Source of the DNA: Oligoflexus sp.
GTDB taxonomy: Bacteria > Bdellovibrionota_B > Oligoflexia > Oligoflexales > Oligoflexaceae
DNA length: 56,285 bases
Assembly: GCA_014377445.1 (NCBI GenBank)
Contig: JACMPP010000107.1
Span: 1 to 56,285 of the forward strand
Direction: 5' to 3'
Part shown: positions 43,072-50,403 of the stretch, in pieces
Position numbering within the stretch: the first letter of the stretch is position 1
Layout: every line of letters starts with the position of its first letter
The notes under the pieces: model-generated
Told to the model about the DNA's origin: nothing
What the model saw: only the letters and a program-made list of their open reading frames with translations
Databases searched by the model: none
Translations under genes and position numbers: made by a program

Positions 43072-44301
43072 AATCCCCTCAAAATCCTCAAAAAACCAGT
43101 TAAGTTATCGGAACTAATAGATATTGTGCCAGCTCCGTAGGTTCGTGCTATTCTCAAACCGTAAAAAATCTGTAAGCATATAATATTATTAAATATTGTT
43201 CAAAAAGGCTCCTTACATAGGTTGGTGTCATTGTCATTTTGAGTCTTTTATTTAAAACAATGATAACAAAAGGTTACAGAAATCCATTCTCGGCTAAGGT
43301 TCGGATATTTTTCCACTAATTGATTAAAACCCGGTAGTCAGGCTGTTTATTCTTCTTAAGATTAAGAGGCGGCCGGCGGGACCACTGCGTGAGTCCGATG
43401 CCTGGTCCGCCTAGGGGTTAAAGGGGAGCTTAGCTAAGAGTCGGAGCAGAAGTTTTATGGGTGGCTTTTATGAGGAATCGGAATAGGGCTCTTTGTGAAA
43501 GAGGTGGACCGATGGATGCCCTCTAGGTTCCGTCGGTCGCTACGCTCGGTCCTCCACCGTCGATGTCATCCATCCATTCATTTATCCAAAAATTGAGGTT
43601 TTTTGAGTGATTTTTTGAAGGATTTTTGCTCTAAATTCTGCTTAAAAACTTGAGCTTTTTTCTCTGTTTTCTAAGCGTTTTTCTCACTGCTTTTGCCCTA
43701 AAGTTTTATGTGAATATTTGTTCTTCTGGAGTGCTTTCTCCGCATGTTTTGCCCTTAAGTTCTGCGCAGATTTTATAGGGCTTCCCCGCATATTCTCTCA
43801 CTAAAACTCTCACCTTATTCCCGCCTCCACACCCACCCTAAAGACATCCAAAAGCTCTGCCTTTATCCATTCACAAGCAGCTTTATTCAGAGGTCTTATC
43901 CGCGAGCTTTCCCTTAGGGCTTCCGCCACAGCTTTACTCCCCATGACCACCCCAGGCTCTTACCCGAAAGCTCTCCCTTAGGCTTCTCACCCCCTGGGTC
44001 TCATCGGGAGGGTTTGTCGGTTACCCTGGCCGGTCCTTCTGGGGTCTCTTTAGGGTCTCTGGCGCCTTCTGTGGGGGCGGGCACTCCCTTGGTCTACCCT
44101 TGGGTCTTGGAATCGATTCTAGGGCGGGTTTTGCCAATGGGCTTATTCGGGGTTCTTCACCGTTTTTCCCTTAAGGATTATCCATAGGATTCAAGGTGGT
44201 TTTTTGTATCATTTTTGCCTGATTATTTTAAGCTTTTCTGAGCAGTTCTGAGTACTTGTCGTGTTAAATCGCGGACGATAACGCCGAGCATGGAATAGAA
44301 G
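43072..44301. other. 1.2-kb non-coding region with hairpins and degenerate repeats
   Basis: No credible gene. 43150-43330 is A/T-rich. A hairpin GGCGGGACCA/TGGTCCGCC lies at 43375-43411. Nested inverted repeats occupy 43502-43576: GGTGGACCGA and GATGGATG against TCGGTCCTCCACC and CATCCATC. From 43620 to about 44220 the plus strand is strongly pyrimidine-rich. Three degenerate copies of TTTTGCCCTAAAGTTCTGC start near 43623, 43690 and 43746. Two copies of AGCTYTCCCTTAGGCTTC start near 43915 and 43970. This could be an origin of replication or transfer, or a structured RNA. Confidence 0.45.
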
Positions 44302-44472
44302 ATGAAGCTGAAAATTCGGCTTGGGCTGATGGCGCTTTTGGTGGTCTTCATTGTGAGCTCCGGGGTGAAAGGTTCATACTTAATACAAGGCACATCGCAT
44401 GCCGCCGGGGGTTCTGGGATGAGCGTTATTCGTAAGTCATTGAGAGGGTTGAAGATAAGGACTTTTGCGTGA
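44302..44472 (+). CDS. Candidate small membrane or secreted peptide (56 aa)
   Basis: ATG at 44302: M-K-L-K-I-R-L-G-L-M-A-L-L-V-V-F-I-V-S-S-G, a convincing signal peptide or single membrane helix, then a basic glycine-containing tail. The ribosome site is weak (GGAATAGAAG) and a CGATAA only partly resembles the element motif. An opposing 89-codon minus-strand frame covers the same region without a ribosome site. Low confidence. Confidence 0.35.
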   Translation: MKLKIRLGLMALLVVFIVSSGVKGSYLIQGTSHAAGGSGMSVIRKSLRGLKIRTFA

Positions 44473-44554
44473 GGTTCTTGGGTCAGATTCATCGTTTAGG
44501 AGGTGGCTAAGGGCTAGGCGGTGAGACATCAGGTGGGAGCACTAAGAGATAAAG

Positions 44555-44573
44555 CCACAAGGGGGAGCGATAT
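44555..44573 (+). promoter_or_regulatory. Element promoter motif before 44617
   Basis: CCACA, 8 bases, CGATAT; 44 bases to the ATG. Confidence 0.7.
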
Positions 44574-44616
44574 CCATTGGGAGGGAAAACATTAACCTTC
44601 CCTGAGGAGAGTCGTT

Positions 44617-44985
44617 ATGAATTCTGGTCTTGGCACGTTACCCGTTAGATGGATGCCCGGTGTTGCTACGAAAGTTGATAAGAGTCGGCTTAAGGAAATG
44701 GTGGAGGAAGCTAAGGTGGACCCCATCCCCGAGCCCGTGCTTATGCCTGTGGATGGCGTTCGGAATGTGATGATGCTCAAGTCATCCAAGAATGAATTCG
44801 GCGTGACCTTTGATGTCCCTGAGCAATCTTTCACCGACCCCTCTGATAGCCTGCCTCACTTAGCGCTTAAAGTTACTCTCTCACCATTCGTTTGGCGCTG
44901 GCTAAAGTCGCAAGACGAGTCCGCGAGTGAGATTATCGATGAGCTTGTGCGGGCTTACGTTTCGAAGGGTGGGGCGGGTCTATGA
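44617..44985 (+). CDS. Unknown small protein coupled to a lipoprotein
   Basis: 122 residues, start preceded by GAGGAGA. The C-terminal 40 residues form predicted helices (V-W-R-W-L-K-S-Q-D-E-S-A-S-E-I-I-D-E-L-V-R-A-Y) that resemble a ribbon-helix-helix-like segment. The stop overlaps the next start by 4 bases. Confidence 0.6.
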   Translation: MNSGLGTLPVRWMPGVATKVDKSRLKEMVEEAKVDPIPEPVLMPVDGVRNVMMLKSSKNEFGVTFDVPEQSFTDPSDSLPHLALKVTLSPFVWRWLKSQDESASEIIDELVRAYVSKGGAGL

Positions 44986-46049
44986 ATGCTTTGATGGTTT
45001 TGGTTTTATCTATGGGTTTGGGTGGGTGCTATGAAGCGGTGGGTGGTGTGGGTTCTGTGGAGACTGCTAAGGAGGATTCACAAGTGCTCGAGCTCCTCGC
45101 GCAGGTCTACGAGGGAGATACAGCGGTCGCCTTCATCGACTCCAGCTCTGAAGTTATCCAGAGCTTCTCTGCGTCCGTCCCTGGGGTGGGTTCATTGAAG
45201 ATTTTGATACCACCGGGGTCGTTTAGTACCTCGGGTGACTTGCTCTTGGCGGAGGGTGTGTCGATGGCTGGTGATGTGGGTGTGGTGAGTGCTTCCCCTG
45301 CGGTCTACCTATCGCAAGGTTCGCTAGGGATTCAAGGTGAGCTTAGGTCTCCTTTGCGTATATCTCTTCCGCTGTCTGTAGGTCTGGGTTTGACATCGAT
45401 GACTTACGGGGTTCTCTCTAACGACGGTTTCGTTTTAAGGCTCATCGATGACGTTGTTGTGGAAGGTGGGATTCTGAGCTTTTCCACTATGCGCCTGGGA
45501 AGCTTTCAGGCGGTCGTGGCAACTGAGGCATTGAGGCAGAAGTTCTCTGGGACTGGTGAGGTGGTGGCAATGAGTAGAGCAGCTCCAGCGAAGGTGGTTC
45601 GTGAGGAAAAGCGAGTCGCGGCTGAGAAGAAGCTGGAGGAGATTCGGGAGAAGGCTATGGAGGAGGAGCTGGCATCGGTTGCTGGTCAGGATTCAACTTG
45701 GGCGGGTGCGGCTGTCGGTGGGAGTTCTGCTGGGGGCACTACTGGTGGAAGTGTTCCCGCGTATGTTCCTCCTGCGGCACCAACGGCGGTGGAGGTTTGG
45801 GAGATGGCTGTGGGTAATGCGATGGCGATTATCCAGGAGGTCCGTGTGAATTACTTTAACTTTGGGACGGTTATCCCGGCTACCACAGTGGTTACGATTA
45901 AAGACCGTGTGGTCATCTATGATGAGGCGATTGCGCGGATTCGTTCGACACTCCCGCCCTACGACCAGGGAGTTCTGGACAGCGTTCTTTATGCTCAAGG
46001 AATCGGGGAGGCCAGTAGAGCTCAGTGGAGAATCCCGGTGAGTCCCTAA
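44982..46049 (+). CDS. Lipoprotein, unknown function
   Basis: 355 residues, lipobox L-G-G-C (Cys16). A beta-rich domain (30-190) is followed by an E/K coiled coil (205-235), a Gly/Ser-rich linker and a C-terminal domain with Y-F-N-F-G-T-V-I-P-A-T-T. Gene overlap (ATGA) with the small upstream protein. G/T-rich codon choice (many GGT, GTG) gives a local skew unlike its neighbours. Confidence 0.68.
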   Translation: MNALMVLVLSMGLGGCYEAVGGVGSVETAKEDSQVLELLAQVYEGDTAVAFIDSSSEVIQSFSASVPGVGSLKILIPPGSFSTSGDLLLAEGVSMAGDVGVVSASPAVYLSQGSLGIQGELRSPLRISLPLSVGLGLTSMTYGVLSNDGFVLRLIDDVVVEGGILSFSTMRLGSFQAVVATEALRQKFSGTGEVVAMSRAAPAKVVREEKRVAAEKKLEEIREKAMEEELASVAGQDSTWAGAAVGGSSAGGTTGGSVPAYVPPAAPTAVEVWEMAVGNAMAIIQEVRVNYFNFGTVIPATTVVTIKDRVVIYDEAIARIRSTLPPYDQGVLDSVLYAQGIGEASRAQWRIPVSP

Positions 46050-46081
46050 GGTGGCAGTTCCGTTGATTTGAGAATTCATCC

Positions 46082-46112
46082 AAGGCTGCCTCCGGGTGGC
46101 CTTTTCTCTTTT
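46082..46112 (+). terminator. Terminator after the 44982 lipoprotein gene
   Basis: AAGGCTGCC paired imperfectly with GGGTGGCCTT, followed by TTTTCTCTTTT. The same hairpin/T-run sequence recurs at 52985-53015. Confidence 0.65.
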
Positions 46113-46128
46113 GTGGGTAAGTAAACCG

Positions 46129-46147
46129 CCACAATATCAAACGATAT
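46129..46147 (+). promoter_or_regulatory. Element promoter motif before 46184
   Basis: CCACA, 8 bases, CGATAT; 37 bases to the ATG. Confidence 0.7.
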
Positions 46148-46183
46148 CCCAAGTGCAGCTAACAACTGCGCAAGGGATTTAAA

Positions 46184-46924
46184 ATGTCGACCGAGAATAA
46201 GACCACCCGTACCTGTAAGAAATGCGGTGAGACTAAATCGGAAGAGGATTTCACTGTCAAACAAAACACCTGTAAATCTTGTAAGAATAAATATGCTGCA
46301 AAGTACCGCGATAGAAAGAAAGAGAAAATTGCAGCGGATAGCAAGAGGCGCTATGCGGGACACAAAGAGGAAGTGGCTGCTCATAATAAACGATACTATG
46401 TAGACCACAAGGAGATAATAAAAGCTGTGCGGATGCGGAGGAAAGAGCAAAAAGCCGCATACGATAAGGCGTACGATGCTAAAAACAACAAGAAAAAATC
46501 GGCTAGAGTGAGGCGAAGGTACAATACAAACAATTTAATCAGGTTCAAGAGCATAGCCCGCTGCGCTGTGCAAGGCGCCTTTAGGCGAAAGGGATGGAGG
46601 AAAAGTTCAAAGACTCAGAAGCTTCTAGGTGTATCAATTGAAGAAGCGTTGATAATTCTTAAAGAGCGATTCCTAAATTTGTATGGCGAGGAGCTACAGA
46701 GTTTTGAATGGGTCCATTTAGACCATATTCTCCCAATCTCATTAGGCGAGAGTGAAGATGAGATTGCATATCTTTCTGGTATTTGGAATTTTCAGCTATT
46801 GATGGCTAAAGACAATGGGCATAAGAGCGATAATCTCGAGTACACCATCAATGGCAAGGAATACAAAGTCGACCTCACTCCCTTGCTCGAGTTCAGAGCC
46901 ACCCGACTTAGGCGCGAGGCTTAA
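46184..46924 (+). CDS. HNH endonuclease with N-terminal zinc finger
   Basis: 246 residues. Zinc finger C-K-K-C-G-E-T-K...C-K-S-C-K-N-K-Y near the start is of the phage HNH-associated type. A basic helical linker leads to the nuclease V-H-L-D-H-I-L-P-I-S, then I-W-N-F-Q-L-L and N-G-H-K-S-D-N. D-H...N...N-x-x-K is the HNH/endonuclease VII-like signature. It has its own promoter and terminator, so it looks like an independent cassette. Confidence 0.85.
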   Translation: MSTENKTTRTCKKCGETKSEEDFTVKQNTCKSCKNKYAAKYRDRKKEKIAADSKRRYAGHKEEVAAHNKRYYVDHKEIIKAVRMRRKEQKAAYDKAYDAKNNKKKSARVRRRYNTNNLIRFKSIARCAVQGAFRRKGWRKSSKTQKLLGVSIEEALIILKERFLNLYGEELQSFEWVHLDHILPISLGESEDEIAYLSGIWNFQLLMAKDNGHKSDNLEYTINGKEYKVDLTPLLEFRATRLRREA

Positions 46925-46937
46925 TGTTATCCATCCC

Positions 46938-46968
46938 AAAGGCTCCTTCCGAGGAGCTTTTCTCTTTT
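46938..46968 (+). terminator. Terminator of the HNH gene
   Basis: AAGGCTCCT paired with AGGAGC and TTTT, then TCTTTTGTGGGTAAG, the recurrent spacer. Confidence 0.65.
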
Positions 46969-47038
46969 GTGGGTAAGTGTTCGGGAGGGTTGGGTAAAGG
47001 CGCTTGGGTATTGTCCTGATGAGCCCTTTTGGGGAGCT

Positions 47039-47057
47039 CCACCGAGCTTACCGATAT
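47039..47057 (+). promoter_or_regulatory. Element promoter motif before 47098
   Basis: CCACC, 8 bases, CGATAT; 41 bases to ATG 47098, the spacing seen elsewhere, which supports that start over ATG 47074. Confidence 0.6.
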
Positions 47058-47097
47058 CAAGTGGGGGTAGGCGATGAAGCCAGGAGGATATGTTGAT

Positions 47098-47190
47098 ATG
47101 TTTGGTTCAAGTAAAGCTTTGAGAGATGCTAAGTCCGCGAATTGGAAAGCACAAGCCTCTGCGCTGAAGTCTGGTGAGGCTGCGGTATGA
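47098..47190 (+). CDS. 30-residue leader-like peptide
   Basis: ATG at 47098 with AGGAGG 10 bases upstream: M-F-G-S-S-K-A-L-R-D-A-K-S-A-N-W-K-A-Q-A then S-A-L-K. ATG 47074 in the same frame would add eight residues. Its TGA overlaps the ATG of the next gene, so it may serve translational coupling. Confidence 0.5.
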   Translation: MFGSSKALRDAKSANWKAQASALKSGEAAV

Positions 47191-47423
47191 AACCCATCCA
47201 AGTAAAGCTAACTCACATCGAAGCCGAGCAAGAGCTCTTGAAGGCCATGCGGTCTGATGGGCAGTATGTGATTCCATTGGCGACTCTCAAGGCAAACGAC
47301 CTCACGTTCCTCTGTGCGAAAGTCGTTCTTGTTAATAGGTTCGGCCGAGAGTCTAAGGAAGCCATGAAGATTCGCAGGCTCCTGAATTGCTTTAACGCAC
47401 CTAATCCGGAGGACTTTCGGTGA
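47187..47423 (+). CDS. EAEQELLKA-repeat family protein, copy 1
   Basis: 78 residues, one domain: V-K-L-T-H-I-E-A-E-Q-E-L-L-K-A...G-Q-Y-V-I-P...A-N-D-L-T-F...R-F-G-R-E-S-x-E-A-M-K-I-R-R-L-L. It is the first of five tandem copies of this roughly 75-residue domain between here and 48541. No known family recognised. A solo IS end lies between its stop and its terminator. Confidence 0.65.
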   Translation: MKPIQVKLTHIEAEQELLKAMRSDGQYVIPLATLKANDLTFLCAKVVLVNRFGRESKEAMKIRRLLNCFNAPNPEDFR

Positions 47424-47430
47424 AAGATGA

Positions 47431-47483
47431 ATGAGCCCCATGAGCCGCAACCCCCCGCCTTTAGTCGGGGGTAAGGCGATTAG
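47431..47483. repeat. Solo IS605 end repeat (53 bases)
   Basis: Identical over 53 bases to 32758-32810, with the CCCCCG/CGGGGG hairpin, but with no transposase beside it. It lies 7 bases after a stop codon and before the terminator (47501-47530) of that gene. Confidence 0.75.
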
Positions 47484-47536
47484 TTGCCCTTGATGATAGT
47501 GAGATAGGCTCTTATCGGAGGGCCTTCCTTTTTCTC

Positions 47537-47555
47537 CCACAAGCTGTCCCGATAT
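47537..47555 (+). promoter_or_regulatory. Element promoter motif before 47593
   Basis: CCACA, 8 bases, CGATAT; 38 bases to the ATG. A terminator AGGCTC/GAGGGCC with T-run (about 47501-47530) precedes it. Confidence 0.7.
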
Positions 47556-47592
47556 CAAAGAGATAGTGAAACTTTTCCAGGAGATACCCCGT

Positions 47593-48084
47593 ATGACGAC
47601 CGAACTGAAGCTTACTCACGAAGAAGCTGAGCAAGAGCTCCTCAAGGTCCTCAAGACAGATGGACAATACACGATTTCGCGCGAGCGCTTCGAGGCTAAC
47701 AGCCTGACCTTCAAGAGGGCATCCAACTGCGTCCTTATTCGATTTGATTCCGACTCCGAAGAGTTCGACCGCCTTGTAGCCTTGATTGATTTGTTGGGGT
47801 GGTTCAAAGAAGAGAAAATGAGTAAACACCAAGTGAAGCTTACCCAAGAAGAAGCTCGGGGAGAGCTCCTCAAGGCCATCGAATCCAATGGGGAATTTAC
47901 CATATCGAGGGAGCGCTTTGAAGCCAATGATGTGGAGTATTTTGTAGCGAAGGCTGACCTTATTGAGCGTTTCGGCGACAGTTCAGCCTCGGCCTCGAAG
48001 CTTCGCCAATTGTTTGATAGCTATTGCCCTCTCGAAGAGCTTCTTGCGGAATTGCACGCCATTGGTAAGAGGGAAGTCGTATGA
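47593..48084 (+). CDS. EAEQELLKA-repeat family protein, two fused domains (copies 2 and 3)
   Basis: 163 residues from ATG at 47593, with AGGAGA upstream. The first domain runs 1-75, the second from M-S-K-H-Q-V-K-L-T-Q-E-E-A-R. The second begins at an internal ATG (47818) preceded by GAAGAG, as if a separate gene had lost its stop and fused. Its stop overlaps the next ATG. Each domain keeps G-x-Y/F-T-I-S-R-E-R-F-E-A-N. Confidence 0.68.
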   Translation: MTTELKLTHEEAEQELLKVLKTDGQYTISRERFEANSLTFKRASNCVLIRFDSDSEEFDRLVALIDLLGWFKEEKMSKHQVKLTQEEARGELLKAIESNGEFTISRERFEANDVEYFVAKADLIERFGDSSASASKLRQLFDSYCPLEELLAELHAIGKREVV

Positions 48085-48320
48085 AACCCATCCAAGTAAA
48101 GCTAACCCACATCCAAGCTGAGCAAGAGCTTATGAAGGCTATCGAATCAAACGGGGAATACACGATTCCGTTGGATACGCTAAAGGCGAACAACATTGCA
48201 TTCCTTCATGCGCGAGGAGGTCTATTCAATCGGTTTGGGCGAGAGTCCGAAGAAGCGATGAAGATTCGCAGGCTCCTGAAATGCTTCACCGCAACCGCAT
48301 TTCTGGAGGACTTCCGATGA
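48081..48320 (+). CDS. EAEQELLKA-repeat family protein, copy 4
   Basis: 79 residues, near-identical opening to copy 1 (M-K-P-I-Q-V-K-L-T-H-I) and the same R-F-G-R-E-S-E-E-A-M-K-I-R-R-L-L ending. Overlaps both neighbours by 4 bases. Confidence 0.68.
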   Translation: MKPIQVKLTHIQAEQELMKAIESNGEYTIPLDTLKANNIAFLHARGGLFNRFGRESEEAMKIRRLLKCFTATAFLEDFR

Positions 48321-48541
48321 GAGATTTTCAGAAGAGGCTGACAATTGCTGAAGCCAAGACTTATCTTTTATCTTCCTATGAGAGCAAAGGCGCAATTCCG
48401 CCCGATTTGTCCATATTCAGGGCGAATGAATGTGTTTTCGACCAGGCTTTCACATCCATTATGGGAGAGCTTGACGGAAATAAGGGCGCCTTTGAGCATC
48501 TCTTGGATTACTTCATCTCGCATGGATGGCCATATGAGTGA
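48317..48541 (+). CDS. EAEQELLKA-repeat family protein, divergent copy 5
   Basis: 74 residues from ATG 48317, overlapping the previous stop. It keeps L-T-I-A-E-A-K-T-Y-L-L-S...G-A-I-P...F-R-A-N-E-C-V-F, so it is a distant member; the R-F-G part is replaced by I-M-G-E-L-D-G. Confidence 0.62.
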   Translation: MRDFQKRLTIAEAKTYLLSSYESKGAIPPDLSIFRANECVFDQAFTSIMGELDGNKGAFEHLLDYFISHGWPYE

Positions 48542-48562
48542 GGGGCCTTTTCTTTTTTGCTC

Positions 48563-48636
48563 GTAAGCATCGGACAGGACAGATTAAAGCACCACCGAAA
48601 GCCCGCCGAGAAAACCAACACATTCACCACCGATAT
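48563..48636 (+). promoter_or_regulatory. Repeated spacer plus element promoter motif before 48686
   Basis: A 27-base sequence starting GTAAGCATCGGACAGG (48563-48589) is repeated exactly at 53020-53046. Then ACACA (48618-48622), 8 bases, CGATAT (48631-48636); 50 bases to the ATG. The segment CGCCGAG...ACCAACACATT before the motif is also shared with 53061-53081. Confidence 0.7.
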
Positions 48637-48685
48637 TATGATATTATAAGAGCACAGAAGGCAGTCACGCCTAGGAGAATTCAAA

Positions 48686-49198
48686 ATGTCTAAAGTCAAC
48701 AAAAGTAAAATTTCGCTTCTCGCAAAACACATCGAATTTATGGCGAAGGAAGTCTATCAAGTAAACGACAACCACAAACGTGGATGGCTCAACGACGGCT
48801 CCCCCGGTAAACATATCAACATCTTCATACAAGGAGACGAGATTGTTTCTACAGTTCAATTTAAAGATATGGCGGGACGTCACCCTAAAGGCTGGTTCGA
48901 TTCATCGCGCGAACCAACGGATATGGCCATTATCGACCTCACTCACACCGACTCTTCGAAAGACATCCTAAATAAGCTTCAAGAAGACATGGAGCTCACA
49001 GACGCAGAGCTTGCGCTTCTTGAAGTCGCTGCCGCACACCCCTTAAAGTATATTGACGAACACTATCAAGAACTTGAAACGCTATTAAAAGCAGATGAAG
49101 AGGGAGATGACTCATTCCGCGATACATTCACTCAACATGCCCCTTACAAGCCTTTGAACCCTCATGAGCCGCAATCCCCCGACTTTAGTCGGAGGTAA
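48686..49198 (+). CDS. Unknown element protein, C-terminus altered by IS insertion
   Basis: 170 residues in frame. It starts M-S-K-V-N-K-S-K-I and contains A-I-I-D-L-T-H-T-D-S-S-K-D-I-L-N-K-L-Q, a segment shared in outline with 51353-51904 and 51979-52974. The last dozen codons (N-P-H-E-P-Q-S-P-D-F-S-R-R) are read from the IS end (49163 on), so the original tail has been lost and replaced. Confidence 0.65.
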   Translation: MSKVNKSKISLLAKHIEFMAKEVYQVNDNHKRGWLNDGSPGKHINIFIQGDEIVSTVQFKDMAGRHPKGWFDSSREPTDMAIIDLTHTDSSKDILNKLQEDMELTDAELALLEVAAAHPLKYIDEHYQELETLLKADEEGDDSFRDTFTQHAPYKPLNPHEPQSPDFSRR

Positions 49199-49222
49199 GG
49201 CGATTAGTCCACAGGACCTTCT

Positions 49223-49636
49223 TTAATGCTTTCCTTGATTCTCAACATAGCTTTTGATGATATCCAGCGGCGCTCCGCCGCAACTCATCGCACAGTAAGA
49301 CGGACTCCAAAACCCTCTCCATAGACCTCGATTAGACAACTCCCTCGAAAACCTCCTCCGAACCAGAAAACTCGAACGCCCCTTCAGAATCTTAACCAAT
49401 TCGGACAGATTCAAATTAGGTGGAATCTTAATCAAGACGTGAACATGGTCACCTTCAACCCCAAATTCTATCAATTCCGATGAAAACTCTTTAAGCACTC
49501 CTTCAAAAATCTCTCGAAGATAATCGCCAATATCATCGTGAACTACGTTCCGACGATACTTAATCACAAATATTAAATGCATATAAATCATGGATTTATA
49601 ACCTCGCCCCGAAGCCCAATCATATCTCTTCTTCAT
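49223..49636 (-). CDS. tnpA: TnpA, IS200-type Y1 transposase (second copy)
   Basis: 137 residues, about 90% like the first TnpA. H-V-H in G-D-H-V-H-V-L-I and Tyr in K-S-Y-V-E-N-Q are intact, so it should be active. It could act on both IS copies and the solo end. Confidence 0.92.
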   Translation of the reverse strand: MKKRYDWASGRGYKSMIYMHLIFVIKYRRNVVHDDIGDYLREIFEGVLKEFSSELIEFGVEGDHVHVLIKIPPNLNLSELVKILKGRSSFLVRRRFSRELSNRGLWRGFWSPSYCAMSCGGAPLDIIKSYVENQGKH

Positions 49637-49668
49637 CTAAATACCTCCAACTCCAAGATATCGGGCCA

Positions 49669-49687
49669 CCTCACTTGGTCCCGATAT
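49669..49687 (+). promoter_or_regulatory. Element promoter motif inside the IS hairpin, before 49724
   Basis: CCTCA, 8 bases, CGATAT; 37 bases to the ATG at 49724. The motif is inside the inverted repeat of the IS, so the IS probably provides, or replaced, the promoter of the next gene. Confidence 0.6.
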
Positions 49688-49723
49688 CTCTGTAGACCGA
49701 AACGAATCCATCTGGAGCATCTT

Positions 49724-50290
49724 ATGAACAAAAATCTGAAACGCATCATCGGCCTTATCGTCTTCCTCCGCTCGTCCATCGCGCTCGGTTATAACGAGCG
49801 GTATGAAATCTTCGACGAGGCCAGGCATGGTTACCTGAATGCTACGGACATCATGTATCACGGCGAGATTTCTATTGTTCGTTCCGTTCAAGCAGGCGAA
49901 TATACGGCCGCAAGGGACGAAACAAGGTCTGGCCTTACCAAGGTAGTCTCGAGTCGAATAGAGGGCTCAGACCGCATTTGGCAGTTACATCTCTCGGGAT
50001 TTGAAGAACTAAACTTCGTAAGAAACGACAGCTACCGCTACGAGCTTAAGGTGGGCCAAACCGCGACTATCGGCAAAGATATTTGCGAGCAGCTCAGCAA
50101 TTTCCCTTATCGGATGGCGAACGAGCGAGGCGTGAAGATGTACCTGAATGATTCCGGAGGATGGCAGTGCGGCTATGTGGAGCTCTCCTGTGGGGCTCTG
50201 GCTGCGCGCAGATTGCTGAATGGGGATTACAACTTGCGGACGTTTACTTGGCAGAATTTCCTCGATATGCGGGCGATGAGCTGTCCATAA
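49724..50290 (+). CDS. Secreted cysteine-containing protein, family A
   Basis: 188 residues from ATG 49724 with GGAG upstream. Signal peptide M-N-K-N-L-K-R-I-I-G-L-I-V-F-L...A-L-G. The C-terminal 45 residues (Q-C-G-Y-V-E-L-S-C...T-F-T-W...A-M-S-C-P) align clearly with the end of 50404-51207 (Q-C-A-P-V-P-L-S-C...T-A-T-W...G-M-T-C-G). The conserved cysteines suggest disulfides. No lipobox. Confidence 0.65.
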   Translation: MNKNLKRIIGLIVFLRSSIALGYNERYEIFDEARHGYLNATDIMYHGEISIVRSVQAGEYTAARDETRSGLTKVVSSRIEGSDRIWQLHLSGFEELNFVRNDSYRYELKVGQTATIGKDICEQLSNFPYRMANERGVKMYLNDSGGWQCGYVELSCGALAARRLLNGDYNLRTFTWQNFLDMRAMSCP

Positions 50291-50302
50291 AGAATGTGTG
50301 AG

Positions 50303-50352
50303 AGGCTCCGAAAGGGGCCTTTTCTTTCCTCCCCCACATTCCATCCCGATAT
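50303..50352 (+). promoter_or_regulatory. Terminator followed by element promoter motif before 50404
   Basis: AGGCTCC/GGGGCCT hairpin with T-run (50303-50325), then CCACA (50334-50338), 8 bases, CGATAT (50347-50352); 52 bases to the ATG, the longest spacing seen. Confidence 0.65.
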
Positions 50353-50403
50353 CTTAACCATAGCTCTCCTTGAAGGCGGGCCAAACCTCTTGGAGACAGC
50401 ATT

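Larger units (their letters stand above)
49163..49689. mobile_element. TnpA-only IS200-like copy
   Basis: Contains tnpA (minus), the variant end repeat (49163-49207, CCCCCG/CGGAGG hairpin) and, on the other side, the same 34-base inverted repeat seen in the full transposon (49656-49689). Similarity to the first copy stops at GATATCTC, so that inverted repeat may be the second end. There is no tnpB. Confidence 0.75.

Noticed and set aside
43620-44220. CRISPR array or regular iterons in the pyrimidine-rich region
   Set aside because: The repeats are degenerate and unevenly spaced (about 55-67 bases), with no constant repeat-spacer pattern.
44223-44492. 89-codon minus-strand open frame
   Set aside because: No ribosome site or promoter motif; the plus-strand signal-peptide frame in the same place is a better candidate.
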